A stretch of 64,000 nucleotides of DNA, taken from contig JBEWZL010000276.1 of the NCBI GenBank assembly GCA_045837725.1, positions 186,001 to 250,000 of the forward strand, written 5' to 3'. Numbering within the stretch: position 1 is the stretch's first letter; every line of letters starts with the position of its first letter. Under the pieces are notes generated by a model that searched no databases, was not told the origin of the DNA, and worked only from the letters and a program-made list of their open reading frames with translations. Source of the DNA: Vermamoeba vermiformis (Eukaryota > Tubulinea > Echinamoebida). Shown here in pieces: positions 11,771-24,963 of this stretch. Position numbers and translations under genes: made by a program.

Positions 11771-14700
11771 ATGGCAACTGCAACATGGCACAGTAAGTAT
11801 AAACTGGATGCAAAAGTTGATCGAGTTTTGACAGCCTAGAACCGGTTCTCATAAAAATATTTATTTAGGAGTACTAATAATATGCATATTTACTCTATGG
11901 ATGGCTAAATCTATACGTGGTAAGTATACTTGACGCGATCTGACAGTGGACATTAAATTTTTTTATTTAACTACCTGGGAGGTGATTATAATGTAGCAAA
12001 TATTTTTAATTAGCCATGATTAAATTCTTGCGATCAGGTTGCTATTCCGATATGCAACTCACATCTGCACCTCGGAGACAAATTGCGGTAACAACACTCA
12101 ACGACAAGATTTATTTTGCTGGCGGTAGACCCCCGCCCCCTGTTTTACAATTGTCCGATTTAGTCGATGTTTTTGACACGCGAACAAAAGAATGGTCCAG
12201 CTTCAGATTGTCAGAAACCCGAGTAATAACAGCAGGAAAGGCAGTAGTAGATCCATACGTCATATTTATTGGCGGACAAATGCTCATAGGAGCATCACAA
12301 GTGATTGACATATGGAACAGCGAGACGGAGACATTACAAACAATTTCTGTGCCGTTTGACGGAGTGCGCTTGTCAGGAGTTTTTGAAACCAGTGTCATTG
12401 GCAGATCTGTGTTCATGTCCGCTGGAAACTTCGGATTGCATTCATTTAACGTGGACACGCTTGCTTGGACTGCCTACAACATCACGAATATACACCGAAT
12501 GACATCGAACGAAACTCACTTGTTTGCATTCGTGAATCAGCCTTCAAACGCAATCTACACACTCGAACCAAACACTAAAATATGGACGGAGCTGTTGACA
12601 ATACCCACAGATGTTGGACGGCTCGAGTACAACAACAAAACACTCTTTGCAATCAACTCAAGACTGATCTACTACATTCATTTGGACACGCTCGTACAAG
12701 GCATCTATGCTTATCCAACAGTGGAGGCCCTCGTTCATGCCGTGACGGTCCAGGGCAATGACATTTACATCGCCAATCAAGGCGTGATGACCGTTCACAA
12801 TCCCGTGCAACGAACCAGTTTTCAATATGAATTCGATGGACCTTCCGAGCAGCTAGGCGGTGCATCAGCCGCGCACGACAGCATCATGTACATTCCGCTC
12901 GGATTCAACAGCAAGGGTGGCGTGCAAACCTTTGACCTGCGAACGTTGTTCCAACCGTTGCCGAACCTGCCTCGAGACCGCGCTCCCATACTGTTTGAAC
13001 GGGGCATCATGTTTTGGGCAGAGCAGGGTGAGCCGCGAATATACACTTACAATGTCGACACTACCGAGTACACGTGGCACGAAGACCCTGCATTCGCCAA
13101 TTCACTCACTGATCGACGGTTTGTCATCGGCAACAAGATGGTCTTGCGCGGCCGATATTTTTCAGCATCAGTGCCGCATCTATTAATCTACAATTTTGAA
13201 GACCATACATTCCAGATCGTTGACACGCCTGAAGGATTCTCATATGGCCTGACAACAGTGATTGAAGATGTCATGGTGATCAACGGAGGATTCACAACTT
13301 TCTGGCTCTTTAACGTGACTTCTCTGTCTTTTGGGCCAAGGCAACAATTTCCAGCAAGTCCTACGGCACTATATACTTCGCACGGACTCCTCGTAGCTCC
13401 AATGGCAACTCAAAAGTTGTATCTGATAGACGTGCACACGTTGCAGTATCACGTTGAAGACATCCAATTCAGATCCAACACGCTGCTTGCATTTGACGAC
13501 GTGTTTGTCGCCATGCTTGACGACTTGCAGAACCCAACACTAGTGGTCTATAACACTGCAACACGAGAGTTACAACGCGTGCCGAGTTCTCTGCAAGTAA
13601 CTTCTGCTGTACCCGAAGCACGAATAGTTTATCACTTTGCAGTGTTTATTGGACCTCGATTCGATGGCACTCGTGTACGCGTGGAGATGTACGACACGAT
13701 TGAAAAGCGCTGGCACACGTTTGACTTGCCGTCTTCATCACCGACCTCGCCGTTCAGATCATTTACTACTATAGGCCTCGTGTTCTACTTCAGTGTTGGT
13801 GCATTCATTGACGTCTATGACGCGGAGACCAGCACGATGTCAGTCTTCCCGTTCCAGTTCAATAATCCTCGTTCAATAGACGCTATTGGCAGCAAGCTCA
13901 TTGTACGGACGTTTGGGGCGACAGGAACTGCGACGGAGATCCGGTTTTTCATTTACGAGATCACTACTCGCCGATACTTCTCAGTGTCTTATCACGGACT
14001 TACTTACCAACAATTTTCTTATCCGTGGAAGAACAAGATGATTTATCTTTTCCTAGAGCTTCGAGCCATGGACATTCCAACACTGTTAGACGGTTTTGAT
14101 AACGAAGAGCTGTTCATTGGACAATCCACTAATCTTACTATCACCGCTGCTGGCCAAGGACTTCGTTACACTTGGACACGAGATGGAGAGCCGCTTGGCA
14201 CCACCATGCCAACACTACAACTCGACAACGTGACGAAGAGTCAATCGGGCACTTACCGAGTGACAGTGAGTGACATGTGCAATCGGCCCATGGAACACTC
14301 GGCCGACCTCGAAGTGCACGGTGTGCCTCAATTTGAAGTCACGCTACAAGATTCCATTGCACTGTGTCACGAAGAAGCAGCGTTGAATACTCGTGTCAGC
14401 GGCGTGCAAGTGTCATATCGCTGGTCAATCAACAATGTGGACCAGCCAGATGCCGTCAACTCAACACTCACGCTGTCACAAGAGCAGCTTCCGTGCAACT
14501 CACAGAACACAGTGTGTGTCACAGCATCAAATCCATCGGGTGAAATCTCGCACTGTGCAGCCGTGCGGCTTGTGGAACTTGATTCAGTGATTGCTGGACC
14601 TGTGCCAACCACCTCCAAAGTCAGAGTGGTTCACAGATGACGTTGTCGATCTGCAAGTCAGTATTCTGGACAAAGCCTGTCCTCAACACGCCTGGTACCA

Positions 14701-16326
14701 AGACGGACAGTTGCTCGAATCCTTCACCTCCTTCTACAGCCAGTATCGGGTCCAGTTGACCTCGTCAAAAGAGCGAAGCCAGTTCGTCGTCAGAGCGCAA
14801 TGTGGCAACAACAACATTCCATCACGTGCATTCAGTTTCGGCAAAATATCGCCGCTTCCCGTGTACGGTCTCGTGTTGATTATCATCGGTGGTGTCAGTG
14901 CTGTCGTGCTGTTTGTGGTCATATTCTTGTTGCGCAAGAGACTGGCGCAGAGTCAAACCAATGAAGTCGAGTTGGCATCGTTGTTGACTAAAGCAAAGAC
15001 GGAATCATTGCAGAAAGACAGAACACCCATCTTGAACGCAACAGTATGGGAATGGACACCCACCGAGGACTTTGCCTATCAGTCCCTCAACAACCTCCCA
15101 GTTAGTGTCAACACGACTGACCTCAAATTCTCAGAAAAAGGAGCCCCACTTGACGTTGAAATGTACTACAATCGCGTGATCAGGTTCGAGAACAAGAGCA
15201 AGTCATCGGGCAAGAAAGGTCTGAAAGAGAAGTTAATCAACGGCACGAGCATCGACATCTATGCGCCCAAGTCACCCAAGTACCAGATAGTCGTTGATCC
15301 TGCGAGCTTTGTCATTGACAACAACGAAACAACTGAAGTGACGGTCTCGCTGAAGATGCAAATGACGACCAAGTGCAACATCACACTCGTGCTGGTATTT
15401 GAGCAGCACAAGATCTACTCAGCCATCGAATTCAGTGTGGCGAGCAGTATGTCAACGTGGATCGATCTTGAAGAGATTGAGATGAGTGGAGAGTTCCTTG
15501 GAGGTGGAGGGTAAGTTGTGACACGCGATGACATCTTTTGACACTTTGACACGAACTGACACTTCATCACAGATTCGGTTCAGTTGTGCGAGGAGTGTAT
15601 CGAGGTCAAGAAGTAGCCGTGAAAAAGCTTCTGAGTCAATATCTGACTGACGATATGAAGATCGAGTTTGAACGAGAAGTGACACTGATGAAAAGCTTGA
15701 GACATCCCAACATTGTTCAGTTCGTTGGTGCATCGAATGTCAAAGAGAGTTTGGCGATTGTGATCGAGTACGCACCTCTTGGCAGTCTTGCAAGTGTGAT
15801 GGAGAAACAATCGCTGTCAGTGCAGTTCAAAGTGATGTGCTTGTTGGAGACTGCCAAAGCATTGCAGTTCCTTCATTCGAACGGCATTATTCATCGCGAC
15901 ATCAAGCCTCAAAACATTCTCGTGTTCTCACTCGAGACAAGAGCAGCAGTGCATGTGAAACTGACAGACTTTGGCACATCACGGTTCATTGCTGACGACC
16001 CCACAACGATCACAAAGAACGTTGGCACAATTGCATTCATGGCACCAGAAGCACTCGGACGCAATCCACGCATTGACAAGAGTGCAGATGTTTACAGTTT
16101 TGCAGTGCTGATGTGGTCAGTGTTGTTCGAACAAGTGCCGTTCAAAGAGTTCAAATGGGACTCAGACATCGAACAACATGTCAAATCAGGCAATCGACTT
16201 CCATTCCCTCATGGGCACGAGATTGATGCATCGTTGGTGAAACTGATTGAAGAGTGCTGGCAACAAGAGCCCTCACTTCGACCAGCCATGCCTATTATTG
16301 TGCAGAGACTATCAAATATAAAATAG
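11771..16326 (+). CDS. Receptor kinase: signal peptide, kelch propeller, Ig-like domains, TM, TKL kinase
   Basis: Two tiny exons (11771-11792 and 11869-11919) supply a signal peptide (MATATWHRVLIICIFTLW) and join in frame to a large exon at 12014. About 650 residues of kelch-like repeats follow (IYFAGG, VDVFDTRTKEWS, VFIGPRFDG), then Ig-like segments with paired cysteines (SGTYRVTVSDMC, CVTASNPSGEISHC, CPQHAWYQDGQLL). A membrane segment (VYGLVLIIIGGVSAVVLF) precedes a Ser/Thr/Tyr kinase: FLGGGGFGSVVRG loop split by the intron at 15511-15572, VAVKKL, HRDIKPQN, DFGTSR and MAPEAL. All catalytic residues are present. The reading frame shifts by +1 around 14590-14640, between two Ig-like domains, with an in-frame TGA at 14638-14640. 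A one-base sequence error, a short unusual intron or real damage are all possible. The ligand is unknown; kinase class by similarity. Confidence 0.85.
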
Positions 16327-16589
16327 GCTAACAAATGTGGTTTTTGACTTAGTAAAATGTTCGCGAAAAAGGAAGTTACGTAAAGTGGATCTTCGTCTGT
16401 TACAACGCGGTGCAGTGTTGATTCCACAGTTGTTGCCGATTTATGAAATTTCACGAAGCATCGCACGACTTGGTTTACGCCATAATTAATCTCGCAGTTA
16501 ATAACACACTTGCCTTCTCATAGAGCGGTTCTTGAACCAACGGAAAATTCCATCTAAACCGTTTATATGTACAAAAATAACAACTACAA

Positions 16590-19500
16590 CTATTCAGTCT
16601 TTGCTCGCAAGAAATCGCACACTTCTTCCATGGTCTGAGCGTTTCAATTGGTTAGCTCGGGATACATACAATTCGATCAATTAAAACACTTACAGGTCTA
16701 TCAGCAGGCGCTTTCTTCCAGCACATTTCCATGCATTCGCGCAGAACTGGGTCACAGTAGTCGGGAATTGGTGGTGTGAAGCCTTTGTCTCTGATCTTCA
16801 GCGCGATCTCGAACTGATCTTCTTCTTCGTGCGGCTCTTTTCCCGACACAATTTCAAATACTACATGATAATTATTAATACTTGCGGCTATGCGCTGATA
16901 TTAATAGTACGTACACATAATGCCGTAAGTCCACACATCCGTTTTCAAACTGTACGAACGATCTTGCAAACTTTCAGGAGCCTGACAAACCGGTTACTAA
17001 ATATTGCAATTATTATTTTTTAAAGCATACCATCCAACGAATAGGCCCGACGTTTGTTTTAGTGCGACCCTTAGCAGCTTCTTCTTGCACGATACGCGAC
17101 ATACCAAAGTCAGAAATCTTGGGCTGACCATCATTTGTGAGCTGTAATAATAATAGCAATAAGCATCTCTTCGATTGATAATACTAATATTATTGGACGG
17201 CACACGTACCAAGATATTTCTCGCTGCCAAGTCACGATGCACGATGCTACGGGAGTGAAGGTGAGCCAAGCCATAAGCAATCTTCAACGCGTATTCGATT
17301 CGTTTCGCATTGGTCAAACCGTTCTCGACCTTGAACAATTGATCCAAACTGCCACCGCCACAATATTCGAGCACAATGCAGGGGTTAGGACCATCGAGAC
17401 TGACACCGAATGTTTGGACCAAGTTGGGATGCGGAGGAATTCCACTGCAATTGAGCAATTGTTAGCAACACTACTAGTGATTAAGATGAATACTTACAGC
17501 GTCAACTTGGCCTCGGCTAAGAAACCATCGACATCGGTGATTGTGTTGTTGACTTTAATAGCGACTTTAGCACCACGCCATTCACTGAAAAATATGACAA
17601 TTAGCGATTGCGCATGAGAAGGGAACGTGTTCAGCGTACGTACCCGAGATAGACTTTGCCGTAACTTCCAGCACCGATCTCCTTGACGAAGACGAGACTT
17701 CTGTGAGGAATGTGCAACCGCTTGTCAATTTCACTCGGCTGAATATTTGCAGGCACAATGACGTCATCACTCGAAGGACCAGACCCGCCCGTCATGGCCA
17801 TGGCAGAGTACTTGTTGTTTGGCATCACGCCGGGGATGTTGCCGTATGTTTCTGGCTCACCTGTTTGGGTCATTGGCACTTCATCAGGCTCAGCTTCATT
17901 CTTCTTCTTCCTTCGTTGTTTTTTCTTCAAGAAAAATACGAGCAAGAACACACCAGTAGCGAGTACTGCACCGCCAACTATGAGACCTACAATAAGTCCT
18001 ATCTCCGCCGGGGAGAGACTAGGTGGCCCCGCAATCACGTTGGTGTCATTACTCGCAACAGGAGTCCCCACTGTGGAAGGAGTTACTCCATTCTGTGGCG
18101 TGGCTCCACCGGTGCTCGGTCCATTGACGGGGCCACTAAGGGGTCCATTGACAGGTTCGTTTACGGGCCCTGCAATTGGAGTGGTGAAGGGACTTGCAAC
18201 AGGCGACGTGAATGGAGTTGTAATTGGAGCACCGAATGGACTGGCGACAGGAGGCTGGATTGGTGGCGTAATTGGTGTAGCGAATGGTGAGGCTGTGGGG
18301 ACTAATGGAATGGGAGCAACACCATTAGGGACAGTTGGTGAGTACTAAGATAGAGTCAGTATAGATGACAGCACACGAAGTATTTCTAGATAGTCCTTAC
18401 GGTGTACTGGAACAGCCTGAAGGTGATGGCTCCCGTAGTCTCCGTGTACGCCACACCGATCAAGTTGTTCGAAGAGTGACTGCTGACGAGGAAGGGAGCA
18501 AATATGTTGTACCCGTTCCAGCTATCAATAGTGGACAAATCGCTCGTCCTCAGCGTGAACAATTTGAATCTGGAAGTCGTGGAAATCTCTGCAGCTGTCA
18601 TGGCCACAACGGTGCTTTGGACGGGGCTGACTTGCACGGAATTAAGCGGACTACCACCCACCACCGACACCTCCGCAGAGGTCGAAGTGCCGCAAAAGAT
18701 CTGTTGTTCACAGCAATGAGTGAGCTACTTGTCGCTCAACAATTTGAGCATTACTTACAGCACTGGCTGCCGGTAAACTAGCCCCATTATCGTAGCAATA
18801 AATGCGAGTGCCATCAGTCGTAGCAGTGTAGTAAGGAGCTCGTGCCCCGTTTGTTGTTACACCATCGGTGGAGTAAGGAGAACCGGTCACTTTTATCCCC
18901 GAAACAGCTGGACCGAGACCTGCTTCACTGCCTATTAAAGCAGCGAACATATTCAAGCCTACGAAAAATATGTTATTTATTATTTACCGGAGGAGATTCC
19001 TACCATAGTTAGCTACGCTAATGGAATTAAAGTCGTTTCCATTGGTATAAGACCATTCGGGCCCAGTTAGCGCATTGTACGCGGTGAATCCGGTCTAGTA
19101 AAGATTAGAAATTTGGTTACCCTGATAAAGAATTACTTACCCCATTAGTAAAAAAATACATACGAGCTGAACTAGCATCGGCATAATTCTGCATGGATAA
19201 AGCAACTTTTTTTGGGGAGATTGCTGGGATGAGGTTGGTCGAGGTACCAAAATCACTTGTTATACCCTTGGAATTAGAAATAATTAATAAAAATAAGGAG
19301 GGACTAAGATCATACCCCCGATTGAGTCAGAACCACGTGCTCGCAAGTAGGTGTACCCTTATCCATCAAAGAAAAGTCCTGTACGTTTGAGGAAATACTG
19401 CCAAGCACAGTTAGTGGCGACAATAGTCCGAGCTTGAAGGTTCCAGTCAATAGGTCGAATTTAGTGGCTTGGTATTGAATTCCAACGCAAACCACCATTG

Positions 19501-19825
19501 ATCCTTTCGTAGACGGCACAACCCTCGTTTGGATTTTCGAAACAGTAGAGTATGGTGACGTAGTATAAGAGCCAACTTCTATCAAATTGAGAGGCAACGG
19601 ATCCTGACCTGAAAAATTATTAGCCGATCGAGTACAAATCTGCTAAACTTCGGAAACAATTTGTAAGGTGAACATCTCCACCGATTTCAAAATGAATTAA
19701 CAGACGGTGGAGTTCCGAAATTTGTGGTACGCAAGGTAACCAAGGCTCGGTATCCAACTCTTACCCTCGGAGCTCGCGGCTAAAATGATAAGTACCGCTA
19801 TAACAATGAGAAACCTTCTGCTCAT
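16590..19825 (-). CDS. Receptor tyrosine-kinase-like protein with Pro/Thr-rich stalk
   Basis: Minus strand, convergent with the previous kinase. The start ATG at 19825 gives a signal peptide (MSRRFLIVIAVLIILAASS). Several exons encode an ectodomain I do not recognise, then a Pro/Thr/Ser-rich stalk of degenerate repeats (TPITTPFTSPVASPF, GPVNEPVNGPLSGPV; about 18070-18350). One membrane span (GLIVGLIVGGAVLATGVFLL) and a basic stop-transfer KKKQRRKKK follow. The kinase has EIGAGSYGKVYLG, VAIKV, HRDLAARN, SDFG, RWMAPESL and ends FLRAKTE. HRDLAARN is the tyrosine-kinase form of the catalytic loop, so Tyr phosphorylation is plausible, although many amoebozoan TKL kinases share it. The stop is in a short last exon at 16590-16640. 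Confidence 0.85.
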
Positions 19826-20366
19826 TGTTCTAGGGATTACCTATTCTGTTATTACACAAAGGAAAATGAGTGGAATTGTAACGCAAAAGCAAAGTTGCAA
19901 CTTACCGTTACTTTTTTGGCAAACACCCTTTTGTTCGAACAAATTAATGCAAATACGTAGCCTAGTGCAACCATGCAATACAACTTCGTTCAGTCGAATT
20001 TTCGTTCATTTGATCCAAATCCAGGTGACCGTCAAGTAAATATGTGCAAGTATCCCAAAGCAATTTTATCTTCGGGCAATCTCTTTGATGTAATTAATGC
20101 AATTATTTTAGTGACAATCCAATCTTAATGAACATTTAATAATAATATTAAATGGTTTTACATCCGTTCGTCTCAGCACTATTTGATAGCACACCAGGGA
20201 AAAATAATTAATTTTAAATGATTTTAAAAAATACTACATACGCAGAACAAGAATGTGCCATATCACTCTCTTCTCCGACATGTTTGTTTCGTTGTTTGAC
20301 ACTCGCACAATAGCAAGGACTGGCTTGGTTGTGTATTTACACAAAGTTTATTATTTACAAAAAAAC
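19826..20366. other. Intergenic
   Basis: AT-rich gap between the receptor kinase start and the RecQ helicase stop, both minus strand. It contains the kinase promoter and the helicase 3' flank. No feature was recognised. Confidence 0.5.
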
Positions 20367-23300
20367 TCAGTTATTTTTGTACATATAGCGCGACAAACCG
20401 GCTGTCTTGGCCTTTTTGTTTTGTGTTGCGTTTGGTGCGGGCGTTGCCTTGCGCTTGATGCCAACAATCTTGGCGGGACTAGTACTCTCGCCCGTCAAAA
20501 TGACGTCATCATCATCGTCATCGTCTGTAATGACATTCTTGCGTGGTGGCTGCTTTGGTGCGGCGGCAGCGGGGCGTGAGGTCGGGAATGGTATGATCTC
20601 AGGTGCATTCACTGACGGGAAGTAGGACGTGATCGTTGCGCTGTTATTATTTGTGCCTCCCTTGAAGTACGGGGAAACTGCCGTGGCGGAATGGACTGAC
20701 GCGCCGTCATCAAAGTCCACGAAGTCCTCGTCAAAGTCATCATCGTCATTATTGTTATGGTTGTTGATCGTGATTTGAGGAGCAGGCTCGGGGGCTTCAG
20801 AATCGTCAGGCACATCGTCAATGTCGACCATCAAGTTGCGGTTGTTGTTTGCAAAGTAGGAAACGTCAGGGTTGTTCGTCAAGAAGTCGGCAATGACTCT
20901 CAGCACGCGACCACCATACTTCTTGCCACGAACATTGCCGATACCTTGGATAGCGCAAAACTCGTCCAGTGATCGTGGCATTCGCTTGGCAATTTCATTG
21001 ATCGAAGCGCTGGGAATGATAGCTTCGACTTTACCAGGTTCGTTTTGGTACTTCTCTTCAAGGGCGATTTGTTCTCGCGTGTCCATCAAGGTTTCTTTCA
21101 GCTTCTCGATCTTTTCTTTAATCGTCTTCGAGATCTTCATGGCACCCGTGGCCTTATCCTTCTCCTTGCGAGCTGACGCAGCAAGTCTGCGGTTCTGCGT
21201 GGCTTTGGGCTTTCCTCTGAACTTCAAGACCATATTGAACCCTGGAGTTTGTACTCTCGCGGCATTCTTTCCGGTCTGGATTGGATCGTTAGCCACAAAG
21301 CACCGAAGTCTCAATAAAGCCTACCTTCAAGAATGAAATAGTGGCACCATAAGGAGTTTGCTCAAAATGTTCAGTAAGAATTTCTTCTCCAACCAAATGA
21401 TGAAGAAGACGCTCAATGGTGTCTTTGTCGACGCCTGATCCTTGGCCGTACTTTCCTGATACGCTTGTCGTAGCCCTTTTTAGTGACCTTCTCGTTCTTA
21501 GCACCGCGATAAACATCCATCACGGCACTGACAGTGCCTTGTCCAGCCATTTGATCCACTATAAACAGTCAGTACAGTAATAGTAATATATAAGAGTATG
21601 CACGTACCAATCTCTACAAGGTCCGCGGCTTCTTTGGACAAATTGCGCTCACAGATCTCGGCTTCAGTGGAACAGTTATCGCACGTGCCCTTGCAGTCTG
21701 CGGGGTCAAACCTCTCTCCAAAGTACTGCAACTGCAGCATACGTCTGCAATCTATTCGGTTCTCGCCGAACGAAATCATCTTTTGAAGTGCTTCCATTTG
21801 TCTTTGAACCAAGATGTAGCTCGTGTTTCTCTCACGCTGACCTTGCTTGATCATCGTCACGTGACGTCCTTTGTCTGCGTAGGTGTAGTAAAGGATACAG
21901 TGCGACGTCTTTCCATCACGACCAGCACGACCAGATTCTTGATAATAGCCTTCGATTGACTTGGGCAGCGAGTAGTGAATGACGTATCGTACATCGGTCT
22001 TGTTGATACCCATACCAAAGGCGATGGTAGCACACATGACGTGGATCTTGCCCTGGAACCATTCACGTTGCACACGGGACCTATCAGCGATCTCCATGTT
22101 GGCATGGTAAAATCCAGCTTTGATTCCTTTCTGCTTTAACTTCTGTGCGACTTGCTCGGTCTCATTTCGTGACAGACAGTAGATAATGCCAGCTTTGTTC
22201 TTGTACTTGGAATTAATGAACTCAACAATGTCATCAGCAGTCGATTTGTTCTTCTTTCGGACCTCGTAAAGGAGATTGGGTCTGTTGAAGCTCGATGTGA
22301 AGTTGACGTAATTAGACATTTTGAGGGTGTTCAAAATGTCGTTCTTGACCTTTGCTGTTGCGGTTGCTGTCAGTGCTGTGATAGGCACGTTAGGGAACAT
22401 GGTCTTAAGTTCTTTTAATTCCTAATGAACGAGTGTTAGATCGAGCAATTTTGGCTAACAGAAGGACTTACGCTGTAATCAGGACGGAAGTCATGACCCC
22501 ATTGGCTGACGCAGTGAGCCTCATCAATAACAAAACGAGCCAATTGATTGCGCTGGAAGAGCTGATCGAGCTTGTTTCTCGTGAAATTGCTTCGCATGAT
22601 CTTTTCAGGCGTCAAATACAAAATCTTGAGGTCAGGAATGTGCTTCGACAACTCGCTGAAAATACGTCGGCTCTCTTCTTCAGTCTGGTTACTTCCCAAG
22701 AATGCGACGTTGATTTCTAAGTTTTGTAATAGCGTGACTTGATCTTCAATCAGCGCAATCAGAGGTGAAATGACGACGGTCACACCTTGAGAGCAAACAG
22801 CTGGGACTTGGTAGCACAAGCTCTTGCCACCTCCTGTGGGCATCATCATGAACACATCTCTTCCGCTCATCACCGCATTAATACATTCGCGTTGATTGGC
22901 TCGGAACTCGCGGTTACCAAAAATAGATTCATTTGCAACTTTGATTGCTGACGACCATGGGAAATCCGTTTTAGACCAGTAAGGATCCACATCTTAAATA
23001 ACGAACGTTAGTGCGTGGACTGCAAGGGTGCTGTCGAGTACTTACCGCTCTTTGGCTTCGGTGGCGGTGGGACCATTGCGTTGTTAGCAGGCTGTGCAGG
23101 AGTTCGAGGCGTTACTGGCATCTGATCATTTTGAATTTGAAGGCTCAGATTCAATCGAGGCAATGTAGTCGATGTGTTAGCATTCTGCACTGGTGTCGAC
23201 ATTGGATATGGCGTAGAGCTACGTAACAATGGATTGCTTGCACTCGAAGCGGGAGTAGTCATCACAGGGTGGATGGCACTGCTCGTGTTAGGATTGAAAT

Positions 23301-24608
23301 TAGATGTGGGAATATTCGTCGAGAACTTTGTTGGAGTTTTGAACGCTGGACCAGAGTTCAACGATGATTCAATGTCTTCAATCTTCTTGGTAAGCTCAGC
23401 CCTGAAAATTTGTTAGCGTCAAAGACACCGCATCATTATGCATACTTCTTGGCGGTCAATTGCTGTGCATGTTTGGGATCGTGCTTCGGTGTCATGAGTA
23501 TTTCAATCAACTGATCTTTGACCTTGTCAATCTCTTTTCGTGTGCTGTTTAGCATATCATGTAGCTGGTCTCTAGGGATCTGGCAGAGAATTAGATTTGT
23601 TCATCAACCACACCGTGGACTTACATGTCCAAATGGAGTTGAAGCGTCGGTTGAATCGTCACCAAGATCGATGACATCTTCGTGTGCCAGGCTTGCAGTT
23701 CTGGGAAAGCTAGCCGGCGTATTCTTGCCAAAATTGCTAGTATTCATTTGCGCAGTTTCCATCTAATAGAATGTTAATGACGCCGTCAAAACATAGTTGT
23801 TGGTTCGCGTACCATTGCGTCAAGCTCGCTATCAGGAATGTCAGGGAAGTCATCTAGCTCTGAGATACTGCTGACTGAAGAGGTGGTCTTGTTATGAGGA
23901 GTAGAATCAAGAGAAGAAACCGAGATCGGCGATTGAAACGTAGGGCCTAAACATATGAGTCACATGCACGTAACTAAAAATCGAGGGCTACTTACGAACT
24001 GGTGTCTGATAGTTATTTTGCGGCTTTGAGTAGTTGTTTGAATTGTTGGAAAAGTTCGAATTATTGTTGAATGTGCGATTGTTGGACTTGTACTCGCTTT
24101 CTGAATAATCCGAAGAGCCGCTCAGCCGTGAGCTGTTATTGTTCAGACTTGGCTTGAACATGTTTCCATTGTTATTATTATACGACGAGTAGTTGTTCTT
24201 ATTGGGCGAGGTGTTGTTGAATGCAGGTGGTGGCGCCATGCCTTGGATCTCTTTGTCGAGTCCGTCTTCATCTTCTTCGTAGAAAAACTCGTCTTCATTA
24301 TCGCCGTACTTGACAACTTTCTTGCTGTAAACCACATTGGTTTCTGACACATTGCTCGTTGTCTCGTAGTCCATGTACGAGTCACTGTCACTCGGAATGT
24401 CTTGCTTCGGGAACTTCGGTGCATTGTTCGTACTATTCGACAACCTCTGATTGCTCATTGGAGGACTAGTAGGTCTGCTAAACGGCGCTTGGTTGCCGCT
24501 GGTGCTAAGCGAGATCTTGCTCGAAACGTTCAACGGTTGTTTGAAGTTGTCTTCGCCAAGTTCAGTTTTGATTTGTGGTCTTCGTATCAGTTTTGTTCGT
24601 TCCGACAT
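20367..24608 (-). CDS. BLM: BLM-type RecQ DNA helicase
   Basis: 3'-to-5' DNA helicase that unwinds recombination intermediates with topoisomerase III. The N-terminal 500 or so residues are low-complexity and Asn/Ser-rich. The helicase core (about 21600-22990) shows [15 protein letters not shown] (Walker A), [27 protein letters not shown] and [11 protein letters not shown] (motif VI). A zinc-binding RQC segment ([13 protein letters not shown]) and winged helix ([19 protein letters not shown]) follow, then an HRDC domain ([20 protein letters not shown]) and an acidic/basic tail. The HRDC and long N terminus point to BLM/Sgs1 rather than RECQL1 or 5. In the winged helix the sequence passes from GYDKR to KYGQGSG only by a +1 change of frame near 21451-21465. 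With conserved residues on both sides, an intron there is unlikely. Confidence 0.93.
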
Positions 24609-24795
24609 TCGCGTATTGATTATTTACAGGAGCATTATTTTCTGGGAATAAAAGGCGGATCAGAAGATGCAAAATCTTAGATCTCGTGTCCAGTACTTAC
24701 TTTTACAGTCATATACTACAGGGTTTGGTTTTATAGATTGCAGTTGCTGTATTATCGCTAAGTTAATAAAGGACAGACGACCAAGCGTGACATAC

Positions 24796-24963
24796 CTTCA
24801 GATCTGCGCTTCCTCGTTGATTAATATTTACAAATTCATATTTTACATTTGGTGGAGGTTTGAATGAGACCGAATATTGTAATCCCGATGCTAGAGCACT
24901 CTGTGTGTTTTTAGAAAACCAATCGAGCTGTTCCTTCAAATTGTTCTTGATTTTCGTATTCAT
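24796..24963 (-). CDS. Candidate short exon of unknown product
   Basis: An open frame from ATG 24963 to a GTATGT donor at 24795 encodes MNTKIKNNLKEQLDWFSKN and then FKPPPNVKYEFVNINQRGS, which looks like ordinary protein. The next possible exon (about 24720, after an ATACAG acceptor) keeps the frame but would run into the first helicase exon in a different frame and end there. It may be a small gene, or a spliced leader with an upstream frame for the helicase. I do not recognise it. The rest of 24609-25330 shows only another short minus frame (25091-25258) that meets a stop at once when spliced. Confidence 0.3.

Noticed and set aside
17703-18348. Two long plus-strand open frames (about 195 codons each)
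   Set aside because: They lie antisense to the Pro/Thr-rich stalk and membrane segment of the minus-strand receptor kinase; repeats and GC-rich codons keep the opposite strand open.
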